64,000 nt of DNA, taken from contig NZ_WUUK01000002.1 in NCBI RefSeq assembly GCF_009831115.1, positions 310,001 to 374,000 of the forward strand, given 5' to 3'. The DNA comes from Salinicoccus hispanicus (GTDB taxonomy: Bacteria > Bacillota > Bacilli > Staphylococcales > Salinicoccaceae). A program made the position numbers and the translations under genes. Positions 43,124-51,896 of this stretch are shown here, piece after piece. How positions within the stretch are numbered: position 1 is the stretch's first letter; every line of letters begins with the position of its first letter. Under the pieces are notes generated by a model that saw nothing but the letters and a program-made list of their open reading frames with translations, was not told the DNA's origin and ran no database searches.

Positions 43124-44497
43124 TTATTGATGATGGGAGACAATGCGCGCGTTTTGTTCATCATGTGTCCCACTGATGACATTGTTACTATGGATCCAGA
43201 CTTCCGCATCTTCCCCTTTGATGCATCCTCTGTACCATACATTGTTCCCGATCAGTACTGTTTCCGAAGCAGTGAATGAAGCATCCGCATGATCCGCCAG
43301 TGATGCATGCACATACTGCCTGTGTCCGCCCCATGGAGCGCTTGATGCATAGCCTCTGCCACGCAGAACGAAGTCCTGATGATCGTAATCGACATGGATA
43401 TGGACGTGGGAGGTCGTCTCGATGGCTTTGATCCACCCGATGACACCTTCGGTGGCACTGGGCTTTGTGCTGAGCAGGTAATAGTTCTCGAACTGGTAGG
43501 TTGCGACCCTTTTAACATAATATACCCGGTTTTTATAATTTTGAGCATCCAGCAGGTTGTCAGTGCTGTCCGGAGTTTCATATATATGTGTAGCGTGCGC
43601 TTTCAAGTGGGCGAGTCGGCTGATGGGCTCTACAGTGTATCCGTGCGCAGCGGACAGCTCATCTCCATCATCGAGGATCTTGAGGTTGCCGTACTGCTTA
43701 TAGTTGTACTCGTTCGGATCCCGGTTCATCACCTGCGCGCGGTAGTCATCGCGTTCTTCCTTCGACATCGCCTGCCACTTCAATAGGAACGATTCGTAGA
43801 GGGGCAGGATATCCCGCACTTCACCGAATGCCTTGACCCGGCCGAATTCGAGCCACAGGATCTTGTCGCAGAAACTTTTCATCTGGCTGATGGAATGGCT
43901 GACGAAGACCATCGTCTTGCCCTGTTCCTTGAATTCGAGCATCTTTTTGAGACTCTTTTCGGCAAATGCCTTATCGCCGACGGACAGTGCCTCATCGATG
44001 ATCAGGATGTCCGGGTCGACGTTGACACTGATGGCAAAACCAAGCCTGGACTTCATTCCACTCGAGTAGGACTTGACTGGCTGATCGATAAAGTTTTCCA
44101 GTTCCGAGAATGCAATGATGTCAGGTTCGAGTGCCTTGATCTCATTTTTTGAGAAACCGAGCATCAGACATTTAAGTTCAATATTGTCTCGACCAGTAAG
44201 CTCATCATTCAGGCCGGAAGCAACCGCAATCAGGGCTGTCTGTCCGTTGACGTGTACTTCACCGCCCGATTCTGGCACAATGCCTGCAATGATGTTTGAC
44301 AGCGTCGACTTGCCGGAACCGTTGATACCGATGAAACCGACGACATCTCCCTTATCCGCTTCGAAATCGACACCGTTCAGCGCATGAAACGTGCGGCCAT
44401 GGCTGCGTGGACTGAGCAGGTCCACGATGCGCGCCTTTTGGCTGTCATAGAGCGTGTATTGTTTGGTCAGATTTTTGGTGATGATTGCTTTAGTCAT
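43124..44497 (-). CDS. tagH: Teichoic acid exporter ATPase TagH with cytosolic GW domain
   Basis: Residues 1-250 are the TagH ATPase: TLYDSQKARIVDLLSPRSHGRTF, Walker A GINGSGKST, signature YSSGMKSRLGFAIS, Walker B ILIIDEALSVGDK and FVSHSISQM. Residues about 325-445 match the GW double module of the autolysin: RVYYVKRVATYQFENYYLL, VIGWIKAIE, a GYASSAPWGGHRQYVH block and TASETVLIGNNVWYRG, then VWIHSNNV. No membrane segment separates the two parts, so the GW domain should be cytosolic. With TagG it exports finished WTA on its lipid carrier. The gene is 11 bases after tagG and 49 before tagA. The fused GW module is the odd feature; S. aureus TarH (264 residues) lacks it. Confidence 0.9.
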   Translation of the reverse strand: MTKAIITKNLTKQYTLYDSQKARIVDLLSPRSHGRTFHALNGVDFEADKGDVVGFIGINGSGKSTLSNIIAGIVPESGGEVHVNGQTALIAVASGLNDELTGRDNIELKCLMLGFSKNEIKALEPDIIAFSELENFIDQPVKSYSSGMKSRLGFAISVNVDPDILIIDEALSVGDKAFAEKSLKKMLEFKEQGKTMVFVSHSISQMKSFCDKILWLEFGRVKAFGEVRDILPLYESFLLKWQAMSKEERDDYRAQVMNRDPNEYNYKQYGNLKILDDGDELSAAHGYTVEPISRLAHLKAHATHIYETPDSTDNLLDAQNYKNRVYYVKRVATYQFENYYLLSTKPSATEGVIGWIKAIETTSHVHIHVDYDHQDFVLRGRGYASSAPWGGHRQYVHASLADHADASFTASETVLIGNNVWYRGCIKGEDAEVWIHSNNVISGTHDEQNARIVSHHQ

Positions 44498-44508
44498 TTA
44501 TATCCCTC

Positions 44509-45351
44509 TTATAGGTAGTCGATGAAATTCCGTCTGAACTTGATATGGAGCACTGATCCGATGGCGAGCATCACGGCAATGAGCCCCCAGAAGTAGAGCG
44601 TCATCTCCCAGTGGGTGACGAGATACCATTCGGTACCGAAAAATACGGAACGATAGCCTTCGATCAGATAGATCAAAGGGTTCAGCTGCATGATGCGCAT
44701 TAATGTCGGAAAGTCGGACAGCAGTGACAGCGGCCATAGTACGCCGGAAAGGTATAGTGCCATGCGCAGAAGTGAATTGAGCAGCAGGTGCACGTCCCGG
44801 ACGAGTGTCGATAGTGTGGAGGTGATCAGTGAAAATGAAAACACCAGCACGTAGGTGCCGAACACGAAGTAGAGCAGCTGGACGTAGTATATGTTGATGT
44901 AGTATCCGGCAAACTGGAAGACTATGAACGCAATCACCAGCATGAGGATATGGGTATAGAATTTCGAGAATATCGTAATATTCGGGATCAGGCTGAGCGG
45001 GAAGTTCATCTTCGACAGCATCTTCAGCCGCTTGTAGATCGACTTCGATGCCTCGATGCTGCCTTGGAAGAAGAATGTCCATACGACAAAGCCGATGAAC
45101 AGCCAGAAGAAGAAGGGCACTTCCATCCCGCCCATCTCGATCGGCTCCCGCTGTCTGAGCGTCGCAAATACGAACCAGTAGATCAATATGCTGATCAGCG
45201 GTGTGAGGATCTCCCACACGATACCAAGGTAGTTGTTCTGGTTCTTGCTCTTTATGTCATACATGGACAGCCGTCTCACCAGATAGAAGTGGGACAGCTG
45301 TTCACGCAATACGATCCATATGGATTTCATCTGTTTTTCACAACCATTCAT
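44509..45351 (-). CDS. tagG: Teichoic acid exporter permease TagG
   Basis: The 280-residue protein has about six membrane segments and the TagG features: MYDIKSKNQNNYLGIVWEILTPLI, FFFWLFIGFVVWTFFFQGSIEASKSIYKRL, YLSGVLWPLSLL and LNPLIYLIEGYRSVFF. It forms the channel for lipid-linked WTA. The exact start is unsure: 45351 (MNGCEKQM) or the ATG seven codons later (MKSIW); neither has a good ribosome site. It lies 14 bases after the glycerophosphotransferase gene and 11 before tagH. A second TagG-type gene lies at 18275. Confidence 0.9.
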   Translation of the reverse strand: MNGCEKQMKSIWIVLREQLSHFYLVRRLSMYDIKSKNQNNYLGIVWEILTPLISILIYWFVFATLRQREPIEMGGMEVPFFFWLFIGFVVWTFFFQGSIEASKSIYKRLKMLSKMNFPLSLIPNITIFSKFYTHILMLVIAFIVFQFAGYYINIYYVQLLYFVFGTYVLVFSFSLITSTLSTLVRDVHLLLNSLLRMALYLSGVLWPLSLLSDFPTLMRIMQLNPLIYLIEGYRSVFFGTEWYLVTHWEMTLYFWGLIAVMLAIGSVLHIKFRRNFIDYL

Positions 45352-45365
45352 TCATCGTTGTTGAA

Positions 45366-46559
45366 TTATACAATCTTATCATTTAAATGACAAACAATCT
45401 CGTCACAGACGCGCTTTGTGGCGTTACCATCCTCAAGAGCACAGTACTGTGTCCGGAAGGCAGCCGTATCATACTTCTCGTTGAAGTTTGCGGTTTCGGC
45501 AGCGTGGATTGCCCCGATGAGTGCATCTGTCGTCTGAACCAGTGGACCGGGAGCTTCCTGCTCGAAGTCGAAATAGAAACCACGCAGCTTGTCCCGGTAG
45601 TTGTCGATATCGTAAGTATAGAAGATCATCGGACGCTCGAGGTTGGCATAGTCGAAGAAGACCGATGAATAGTCCGTGATCAGCGTGTCGGAGACGACAT
45701 AGAGGTCGCGTATATCCTCATACTTTGAGAAGTCGTACAGGAATCCTTCAAATCGGGATAGGTCCAGATTCTCCGCAATCAGATAGTGCAGTCTCAAAAT
45801 GATGACATAGTCGTCGGACAGCTCACGGTACATCTTCTCCGTATCAAACTGCAGATCGAATTTATACTTTCCCCGCTCATGGTAGGAATCATCCCGCCAC
45901 GTCGGTGCGTAGAGGATGATCTTCTTATCATCCGGCAGACCGAGGCTTTTCCTGATGTTCTCTCTGGTTGTCTCGTCATTATTTGTAAACAGATGATCGT
46001 TCCGGGGATAGCCCGTCTCAAGCACCTCCTTGTCGAACTGGAAGGCCCGTCTGAATATGTCCGTAGAATAGCGGTTCGGCGAGATAAGGTAGTCCCACTT
46101 CAACGCTTCCGTTGTAAAGTTCCGTTTGTATCTCTCGGTATCCGTTCCCGGCATATGTACTGTATCGATATCCGTGCCGAGCCGCTTCAATGGTGTGCCG
46201 TGCCACGTCTGCAAGTATGTTGTCCCTTTCGGCTTCGGAATCCATAGCGGCAGGCGGCTGTTGGTCACCCACAGCGTTGCCTTGTTCATATAGATCATCC
46301 AGCTCGGTGTGAAGCGGGAAACGTAGGGAATGCCGTATTCTTTGAATATGCGCGCATGCTTACGGTCGACACTCCACATCAGCCGGTACTCCGGATACTG
46401 GATTGACATGTACTCGTAGATCGCCCGGGGGCTATCGCTGTACTGCTTGCCGAGGAAGCTCTCGAACATGATCAGGCGGTAGTCCTTATGGAATGAACTG
46501 CCGAGCATCCGGAATAGTATTTTGTACAATTTTAATGTTGCCATTTTAATGAGCTTCAT
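45366..46559 (-). CDS. CDP-glycerol glycerophosphotransferase (TagB/TagF family)
   Basis: The start is the ATG at 46559 (MKLIKMATLKLYKILF); an in-frame GTG three codons earlier is possible. The 397-residue membrane-associated enzyme has the Glyphos_transf motifs TYLQTWHGTPLKRLGTDID (catalytic-type histidine in W-H-G-T-P), YLISPNRYSTDIFRRAF, ETGYPRNDHLF, KKIILYAPTWRDD and DTLITDYSSVFFDYANL. It transfers glycerol phosphate from CDP-glycerol. It is the first gene of the operon with tagG, tagH and tagA. It could be the TarF-type primase adding the first units after TagB, or a polymerase. It starts opposite tagD across the divergent control region. Confidence 0.88.
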   Translation of the reverse strand: MKLIKMATLKLYKILFRMLGSSFHKDYRLIMFESFLGKQYSDSPRAIYEYMSIQYPEYRLMWSVDRKHARIFKEYGIPYVSRFTPSWMIYMNKATLWVTNSRLPLWIPKPKGTTYLQTWHGTPLKRLGTDIDTVHMPGTDTERYKRNFTTEALKWDYLISPNRYSTDIFRRAFQFDKEVLETGYPRNDHLFTNNDETTRENIRKSLGLPDDKKIILYAPTWRDDSYHERGKYKFDLQFDTEKMYRELSDDYVIILRLHYLIAENLDLSRFEGFLYDFSKYEDIRDLYVVSDTLITDYSSVFFDYANLERPMIFYTYDIDNYRDKLRGFYFDFEQEAPGPLVQTTDALIGAIHAAETANFNEKYDTAAFRTQYCALEDGNATKRVCDEIVCHLNDKIV

Positions 46560-46575
46560 TTTCACCACACCTGTA

Positions 46576-46606
46576 TTGATATTAATTTGGACATTTATGG
46601 TATAAT
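46576..46606 (+). promoter_or_regulatory. Promoter of tagD-tagB
   Basis: A TATAAT -10 (46601-46606) preceded by TGG forms an extended -10. TTGATA lies at 46576-46581 with a 19-base gap. The start of transcription would be about 70 bases before tagD. Confidence 0.6.
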
Positions 46607-46607
46607 C

Positions 46608-46624
46608 TTTACATTATCTTTACC
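46608..46624 (-). promoter_or_regulatory. WalR-like box between divergent tag operons
   Basis: On the minus strand, GGTAAA-GATAA-TGTAAA fits the WalR consensus TGTWAH-N5-TGTWAH with one mismatch. It lies one base after the tagD -10 element and about 50 bases upstream of the minus-strand operon start, so it could affect both. In Bacillus the divergent tagAB/tagDEF promoters are WalR-controlled. Confidence 0.5.
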
Positions 46625-46681
46625 ATATTAACCATAGCTTAAATAATTATATCATCAACCGGGTATATCGGGGGGCATACC

Positions 46682-47077
46682 ATGAAAAAAGTAATCACCT
46701 ATGGCACATTCGATCTGATACATATGGGCCATATCAACATACTGCGACGTGCAAAGGCACTTGGCGATCATCTGACAGTGGCAGTATCATCAGATGATTT
46801 CAATACACTGAAGCACAAGCAGGCATACTATTCATATGAACAGCGGAAAGAAATACTCGAAGCCATCCGTTTCGTGGATGAAGTGATTCCGGAATGCAGC
46901 TGGGATCAGAAGATCGAGGATATCAAAAAGTACGATATCGACCTATTCGTCATGGGCGGTGACTGGGAAGGGGAGTTCGACTTCCTCGAGGACTACTGCG
47001 AAGTACGTTACCTGCCAAGGACCAGAGGCATTTCCACGACCAAGACAAAAGAGGATCTGTCACACAGAAATGATTAG
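46682..47077 (+). CDS. tagD: Glycerol-3-phosphate cytidylyltransferase TagD
   Basis: The 131-residue cytosolic enzyme makes CDP-glycerol from CTP and glycerol-3-phosphate, the donor for poly(glycerol phosphate) WTA. It has the nucleotidyltransferase signature ITYGTFDLIHMGH (HMGH at 14-17) and the second signature RTRGISTT at residues 113-120, both needed for CTP binding. The length is exactly that of the family. A GGGGGG ribosome site precedes the ATG. The stop codon overlaps the tagB start by 8 bases. The absence of tarI/tarJ in the window fits a glycerol-type polymer. Confidence 0.96.
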   Translation: MKKVITYGTFDLIHMGHINILRRAKALGDHLTVAVSSDDFNTLKHKQAYYSYEQRKEILEAIRFVDEVIPECSWDQKIEDIKKYDIDLFVMGGDWEGEFDFLEDYCEVRYLPRTRGISTTKTKEDLSHRND

Positions 47078-48233
47078 GGAAGCAGCCCTCGGACTCTATC
47101 TGATTGCTGTACGTCTCATATTCCGCATCTGCAGAATGCTGCCGGTCCAGAATAAGACTGTCATGCTGTCGGCATTCGGTGACAATATCCAGCAGGTGAT
47201 CAACAAAGTGGTGGACAGGACATCATCGAGAATCATCGTGCTGAAGGAGCCGGGGTGCAGACGCAATTTCCGCAATGTACCCGAACGGTCCGTCATCCCG
47301 TTTTCACCGAAACGCATCCGCAATCATGTGGTGGGCATTTACCACCTTGCGACATCCAAAGTGGTGTTTGTGGATTCCTATCACGTCATACTGGCATCAT
47401 GCGACTTCAGAAAAGAAACGACATGCATCCAGCTGTGGCATGCGAATGGGGCAGTCAAGCTTTTCGGTCTCAGGGACAGGACGATCAAGAACCGATCGGC
47501 ATCGGCACACAGACGATTCAGAAGTGTCTATAGCCGCTTCCATCAGGTTGCGGTCAGCTCGGATGCCATGGCGGATATATTCAAGTCGGCATTCGGACTC
47601 CGGGATGATAATATGCTTAGAACGGGAGTGCCACGGACAGACTTCTTCCATTCGACGGATCGGCTACAGGCTGCAAGAAAGAAGATGCGCAGCAGACTGC
47701 CGCAAGTGGAAGGGAAGCAGGTCATCCTGTACGCACCGACGTTCCGGGATGACGATTTTGAAGTATGCACACTGCCGCTCGATGTTGAATCGATGCACGC
47801 ATCACTCGGTGACGATCATCACCTGCTCATCCATCTGCATCCTGCAGTGGATTTTGAAGGCTTCCATAACACGGGCTTTGCCACCGATGTCTCAAAGGGA
47901 TATGATATCTTCGAGCTGCTCAGCATTACGGACATTCTGATCACCGACTATTCATCGATTCCGTTCGAGTTCAGTACACTGAAAAAACCGATGATCTTCT
48001 ATCCATATGACCTCGAGCAGTATGCGCGGGACAGAGGCATCTGGTTCGACTATCCATCCTTTGTCCCTGGACCCGTCGTCCAGAGCACATCAGGTATCAT
48101 CGATATCATCAAAGAAGACACATTCAATAGGGAAGCAATAGAAGTATTCGATAGAAAATGGAATATGTATGCCGATGGCAGTGCGACACGCCGCCTCGTT
48201 GAATCGGTATACTACAAAAGGATGGGAGACTAA
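47070..48233 (+). CDS. tagB: WTA primase TagB (CDP-glycerol glycerophosphotransferase)
   Basis: The start is the ATG at 47070, overlapping tagD by 8 bases. The 387-residue protein has an N-terminal hydrophobic helix (ALGLYLIAVRLIFRIC), VMLSAFGDNIQQVI, CIQLWHANGAVKLFGLRDRT (the W-H-A-x-G-A-x-K motif of TagB), RTGVPRTDFF, QVILYAPTFRDDDF and DILITDYSSIPFEFSTL. TagB adds one glycerol phosphate to the ManNAc of the lipid-linked disaccharide made by TagO and TagA, so it primes the chain. The W-H-A form and KxFGL wording favour TagB over the TagF-type enzyme on the other strand. It is co-transcribed with tagD and ends in a shared terminator. Confidence 0.9.
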   Translation: MIREAALGLYLIAVRLIFRICRMLPVQNKTVMLSAFGDNIQQVINKVVDRTSSRIIVLKEPGCRRNFRNVPERSVIPFSPKRIRNHVVGIYHLATSKVVFVDSYHVILASCDFRKETTCIQLWHANGAVKLFGLRDRTIKNRSASAHRRFRSVYSRFHQVAVSSDAMADIFKSAFGLRDDNMLRTGVPRTDFFHSTDRLQAARKKMRSRLPQVEGKQVILYAPTFRDDDFEVCTLPLDVESMHASLGDDHHLLIHLHPAVDFEGFHNTGFATDVSKGYDIFELLSITDILITDYSSIPFEFSTLKKPMIFYPYDLEQYARDRGIWFDYPSFVPGPVVQSTSGIIDIIKEDTFNREAIEVFDRKWNMYADGSATRRLVESVYYKRMGD

Positions 48234-48244
48234 TCTCCCATCCT
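48219..48244. terminator. Bidirectional terminator overlapping both stop codons
   Basis: AGGATGGGAGA pairs with TCTCCCATCCT across CTAA, followed by TTTT. It overlaps the 3' ends of tagB (48233) and the large tagF-type gene (48230). Confidence 0.88.
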
Positions 48245-50899
48245 TTTTACTTTGTCCATGACAGTTTCATAGATTCGTCTGCGGTTGTTATGATCCCGAT
48301 ATGTGAATATACCGGATAGATCATTATTTTTTGGTCGGAAGCCATTTTTTATATACGTTTCTATGGCATCAACGAGTGCTTCCTCCGTGTGTGCGATATC
48401 CCCGATGAATGTTTCTGATACAGGTCTCAGGCTGCCATGCCTGAAGAACCGTTTCGCATCAAAATGATAGTAGGCGACCGGCTTGTTCATCAAGGTGAAG
48501 TCGAAGCTGACGCTTGAGAAGTCGGTTATCAGCAGCGCATGCTGAATTAGAAGATCCTGGACGGTCTGCTGGCCGAGGCGGATGAAGCGGATATTGGCAC
48601 CTAGATCCAGATGATCATGGTTGAAGTACCCTTGCGCGCGGTAGTGCGGATAGAAGTTCAGTCGCACATCGTTCTCTTCAAGCAACCGATTCAGCCGCGT
48701 ATTGTGGATGAGACTGTGGTAGCGCGCATAGTATTCGCTCTCAAGAAACGCTTCGTCCGTATTGATCCAGTCGCGCCACGTCGGCATCAACAGGATATCC
48801 TTCGGATCATTATCATGAGGTAGTATATCGAAGCGTGCCAGTCCCGTCACCGCAACTTCCTCATCGCGGTAGCCCATCGCATTCATGACGACATCTCTTT
48901 TTTCTGCTTCACTGCTGACGATGAATATATCAAACGGCAGGTCATAGTACTTCCGATGGTATTCCACCGGTTTACGTCCGAGCACGCCGTGCTGCAGGAA
49001 CACTTTGACCGTATCTTCATAATGGAAGAACCCGCGAGCTGCCTTGTATGGCAGCAGATTCTCCAAGTCATGCGTACCAAGCAGCACGCCGGCACGAAAA
49101 GCGACATCGAAGTGCACCTTCGAACCGAAACGGAGGACATTCTCTTCGTCCCTGATTTTCTGATAGTCCTCCGACGTATCTTCGATGACATAATAGGCCT
49201 CGACATCCGTGTTTTCCTTCAGCCAATTGAACATGGCGTAGCCATTGTCCTGTGCAGTATCATACCGTTCACCGAGCAGCCAGATGTTGTTGTCCTTCGT
49301 ATCTGTGTCGGAAGGGATATTAATGTCCCTTGGGATCATGAAGCTCTCGATCTTCAAGTTGTCAAAAGGTGTCGTAGTGATCAGATGGTAATGTGTATTA
49401 CCCGACGAATCTTTCACTTCATGTCTGCCGTAGTGGGTATCCTTCCTATAGTCCGATCCTTTGAATTTGATCTTCTCTCTTCTCAGTACAGCACCATTCG
49501 AATGGACGATTTCAATGAACAGGTCGATGATCGTCTTGTCTTTGCTTTTGATGTCGATCAGGTCGATGGATCTGAGATCGATCCGGAAAAGGCTGTCTAT
49601 TTCAACACGTACTGATTCGAGTGAATAGCGGTCGATGAATGAAATGCAGGGTGTGGCGTCTATGAATGCATCCTGTCCTTTAATATAGCCTTGGATCGTA
49701 AAGTCATTGATCTGTGTCACCTGTCGTCTTAAAGGACGCTCCGACACGTTGAATCCAAGCAAACCATCCTTCCGGGCATAGAACGAGACCTTCAACATCT
49801 CATGATTGTATTCCACCTGGACAGGCCCATCAAAACTGATGGTCTTGAGATTGCTGATGTTCAGCTGGAGACGGATCGGCTTCGCCCCGCCAGTCTGCAG
49901 CATCAGTTTCTTTCTGGAAATGGTATCGACCAATACGGAAAGTGGGACAGACACCTGCATCTGTGATTGATTACCGGAAGTTGCAAAGGGGACTGATGCC
50001 ACTTCTTCTGTGGAAGTATCAACAATCAGCAGTGTATCCAGAAGAACAGTCGAATTGAATGTTAAATGCATATTTATATGTTCATCTTCAAGAGTGGTGT
50101 CGAACCGCGTCAGCTCAATTTCGTGGGTAGAAATTTCTGCATTCAAGTACCCGTCTTCTGGGATATATGTAATGTCATGCTTCATGGTATCCATCGAGAG
50201 AGCTTTGTCATCATAACTGATTGGGGTCAGTTCATTGCTTCTAAGAAGATAGAGTGCAGGATGCCCCTCAGTCAATGCACCGAATTGTAGCGTCCGTAGC
50301 ACACCGTCATCCAGAGAGACATTTTGAAGTACTATGAGTTTGCTCTGATATAGGAATGCCAGATGGCAACTTGAATCCACTGCTTCTTTGAAAGTCACTT
50401 CAAGTTGATTGTAAGCGGCAGTCAGATGTGCAACCTCAACCGTCTGTGTCATATTGAAGCGGTAGTCCGGCAGCATATGCGTAACCACTATCCCCCCTTG
50501 GGACGAGACATTAAAATATTTACCATTCGAAAAGAAGGATAGGTTCTGATGTTCTTCCTCTCCGTCTGATCCAACAATCATCTGCTTTTGCCCGAAGTTC
50601 AGCTGGATAGTCATTCGTCCGTCCATATTATCGAGCATCGAGTAGGGCACCTCGATTCGCAGACGATTCTGCTCGATACGGTAATTGAGGATATGCTCTA
50701 TGCCAGCATGAATCCACTTGATTGTCAGCCTGCGTTTCAGTCTATATTTTATGAAGTTTTCCAGTGTCAGGTTGATGATGAAATGGGATTCATATGATTC
50801 AACATCATGCAGTGTCACTTTCTTGATGAATCGTTCTCTGATGCGACGAGGGATTTTGTTTCTTACTCTGCCTGTCAGCTTTTTTCTGAATGTACGCAT
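48230..50899 (-). CDS. tagF: Large TagF-type glycerophosphotransferase/polymerase
   Basis: The 889-residue protein has a long N-terminal region (about 1-510) that appears beta-rich and without a known motif (LDNMDGRMTIQLNFGQKQ, LTFNSTVLLDTLLIVDTST), and a C-terminal Glyphos_transf domain. The C-terminal domain has IWLLGERYDTAQDNGYAMFNW, VKVFLQHGVLGRKPVEYH (H-G motif), TGLARFDIL, DILLMPTWRDW, LNFYPHYRAQGYF and HALLITDFSSVSFDFTLM. TagF extends poly(glycerol phosphate) chains. The basic N-terminus (RTFRKKLTGRVRNKIPRRIRERF) may bind membrane. The long front domain resembles that of poly-ribitol/glycerol polymerases of other cocci. It has a strong GAGGAGG site and its own promoter; it is a single gene. 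Confidence 0.85.
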   Translation of the reverse strand: MRTFRKKLTGRVRNKIPRRIRERFIKKVTLHDVESYESHFIINLTLENFIKYRLKRRLTIKWIHAGIEHILNYRIEQNRLRIEVPYSMLDNMDGRMTIQLNFGQKQMIVGSDGEEEHQNLSFFSNGKYFNVSSQGGIVVTHMLPDYRFNMTQTVEVAHLTAAYNQLEVTFKEAVDSSCHLAFLYQSKLIVLQNVSLDDGVLRTLQFGALTEGHPALYLLRSNELTPISYDDKALSMDTMKHDITYIPEDGYLNAEISTHEIELTRFDTTLEDEHINMHLTFNSTVLLDTLLIVDTSTEEVASVPFATSGNQSQMQVSVPLSVLVDTISRKKLMLQTGGAKPIRLQLNISNLKTISFDGPVQVEYNHEMLKVSFYARKDGLLGFNVSERPLRRQVTQINDFTIQGYIKGQDAFIDATPCISFIDRYSLESVRVEIDSLFRIDLRSIDLIDIKSKDKTIIDLFIEIVHSNGAVLRREKIKFKGSDYRKDTHYGRHEVKDSSGNTHYHLITTTPFDNLKIESFMIPRDINIPSDTDTKDNNIWLLGERYDTAQDNGYAMFNWLKENTDVEAYYVIEDTSEDYQKIRDEENVLRFGSKVHFDVAFRAGVLLGTHDLENLLPYKAARGFFHYEDTVKVFLQHGVLGRKPVEYHRKYYDLPFDIFIVSSEAEKRDVVMNAMGYRDEEVAVTGLARFDILPHDNDPKDILLMPTWRDWINTDEAFLESEYYARYHSLIHNTRLNRLLEENDVRLNFYPHYRAQGYFNHDHLDLGANIRFIRLGQQTVQDLLIQHALLITDFSSVSFDFTLMNKPVAYYHFDAKRFFRHGSLRPVSETFIGDIAHTEEALVDAIETYIKNGFRPKNNDLSGIFTYRDHNNRRRIYETVMDKVKRMGD

Positions 50900-50944
50900 G
50901 TTTACACCTCCTCAATTCGTACTATAGTGTACTCTCTTTGGCTT

Positions 50945-50950
50945 ATTATA
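50945..50950 (-). promoter_or_regulatory. Likely -10 of the large tagF-type gene
   Basis: TATAAT on the minus strand, 45 bases before the start codon. The -35 is not convincing. Confidence 0.45.
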
Positions 50951-51016
50951 CCTAATTGTTTCGATCTTGTAGATAGAGGCGTGAAGAAGATGAAACAGGG
51001 CGGAATTTAATATGAA

Positions 51017-51050
51017 ACCCCCGACGATGAAAATCTTCACTGTCGGGGGT
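51017..51050 (-). terminator. GC-rich hairpin after hicAB
   Basis: ACCCCCGAC pairs perfectly with GTCGGGGGT. The T-run on the minus strand is weak (TTTCATATT). It lies 38 bases after the hicB stop. Confidence 0.6.
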
Positions 51051-51087
51051 GGTGAGCCTTTAAGAGTCATCTACTATTTTAAATTAT

Positions 51088-51462
51088 TTAATGTTTTTGC
51101 TTTTGAAGAGATTGAGAAACCAGCAAATTGATCGCTTGGTTTTTCGAAACTCCTTCGCGCTTCATATAATCTTCTATTTCTCTGTTTAGAGAAACTGGAA
51201 TTCTATAAGTGATTTTGACTGGCTTTTGTTCTTCATAATTTCTTGGAAGAGAGATTTCAAAACCGTTATCAATCATCTTCTCGAACCAGATTTCTTTTGC
51301 CACGTTCAAGTCTTCAATAGCATCCAGGAAAGTATCCCCGACCCCTTCCAAACCTTCAAGTTCTTCAAAATAGGCAACAAAATATTCAGAGGCATCAAAA
51401 TCTTTCTTTGGGACAACTGTCATTCGATAGTTGAATTTCATATACTCATCGATTGTCTTCAT
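51088..51462 (-). CDS. hicB: HicB-family antitoxin
   Basis: The 124-residue protein has the HicB fold: an N-terminal partial RNase-H-like domain (YRMTVVPKKDFDASEYFVAYFEELEGLEGVGDTFLDAIEDL) and a C-terminal ribbon-helix-helix-like DNA-binding region (KITYRIPVSLNREIEDYMKREGVSKNQAINLLV). It neutralises HicA and represses the operon. It overlaps hicA by 17 bases and follows it, the classic toxin-first order. The start has GAGGAAG upstream. Confidence 0.88.
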   Translation of the reverse strand: MKTIDEYMKFNYRMTVVPKKDFDASEYFVAYFEELEGLEGVGDTFLDAIEDLNVAKEIWFEKMIDNGFEISLPRNYEEQKPVKITYRIPVSLNREIEDYMKREGVSKNQAINLLVSQSLQKQKH

Positions 51463-51715
51463 AATTCATCACTTCCTCAATATCATTAATCAACTTCTTG
51501 ATGATATGATAGCGCATTGGACGTGTAAAATTTACTGTTCTTTGTGGAATAATATTTGGAGAGAGTACATCGTGCCAATACACCTGATGCCCACCTTTTC
51601 CTCTTTTGGCATCCAAAGTGAATCCAAACGTCGCCAAGGCAGACTTGAAGTCACGTTCGCTGACATTCCTAGGGTTGTTATTGATTTTTTGGTATAGTTT
51701 TTCTTTGCGTGACAA
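51446..51715 (-). CDS. hicA: HicA-family mRNA interferase toxin
   Basis: The 89-residue protein starts at a TTG (51715, read MSRKEKLYQKI) with a GGTGG site. It is longer than minimal HicA (about 60). The double-stranded-RNA-binding-like fold is seen in FKSALATFGFTLDAKRGKGGHQVYWHD, with the catalytic histidine in GGHQVYWH (usual motif G-S-H), then TVNFTRPMRYHIIKKLI. HicA cleaves mRNA under stress when HicB is degraded. It starts the hicAB operon. Confidence 0.88.
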   Translation of the reverse strand: MSRKEKLYQKINNNPRNVSERDFKSALATFGFTLDAKRGKGGHQVYWHDVLSPNIIPQRTVNFTRPMRYHIIKKLINDIEEVMNYEDNR

Positions 51716-51874
51716 TCTGCCACCACTTATGGGGTCTTTTAGTTATTATAACGCTTTTCCTGAGAGATGTGAATAAATATAGTTGGAATGATTAGTAAAA
51801 CACAACGTTAGACTCAAGCGAAAAACAATCTGAATCCTCCAGAATGATATATTTTTGTGTTTCTCCAAGATAAA

Positions 51875-51896
51875 AAGGACTGATTAATCAGTCCTT
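51875..51896 (-). terminator. Terminator overlapping the stop of the gene at 51884
   Basis: A perfect 22-base palindrome (AAGGACTGATT and its complement) is followed on the minus strand by TTT. The stop codon of the gene at 51884 lies inside the hairpin. Confidence 0.7.
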
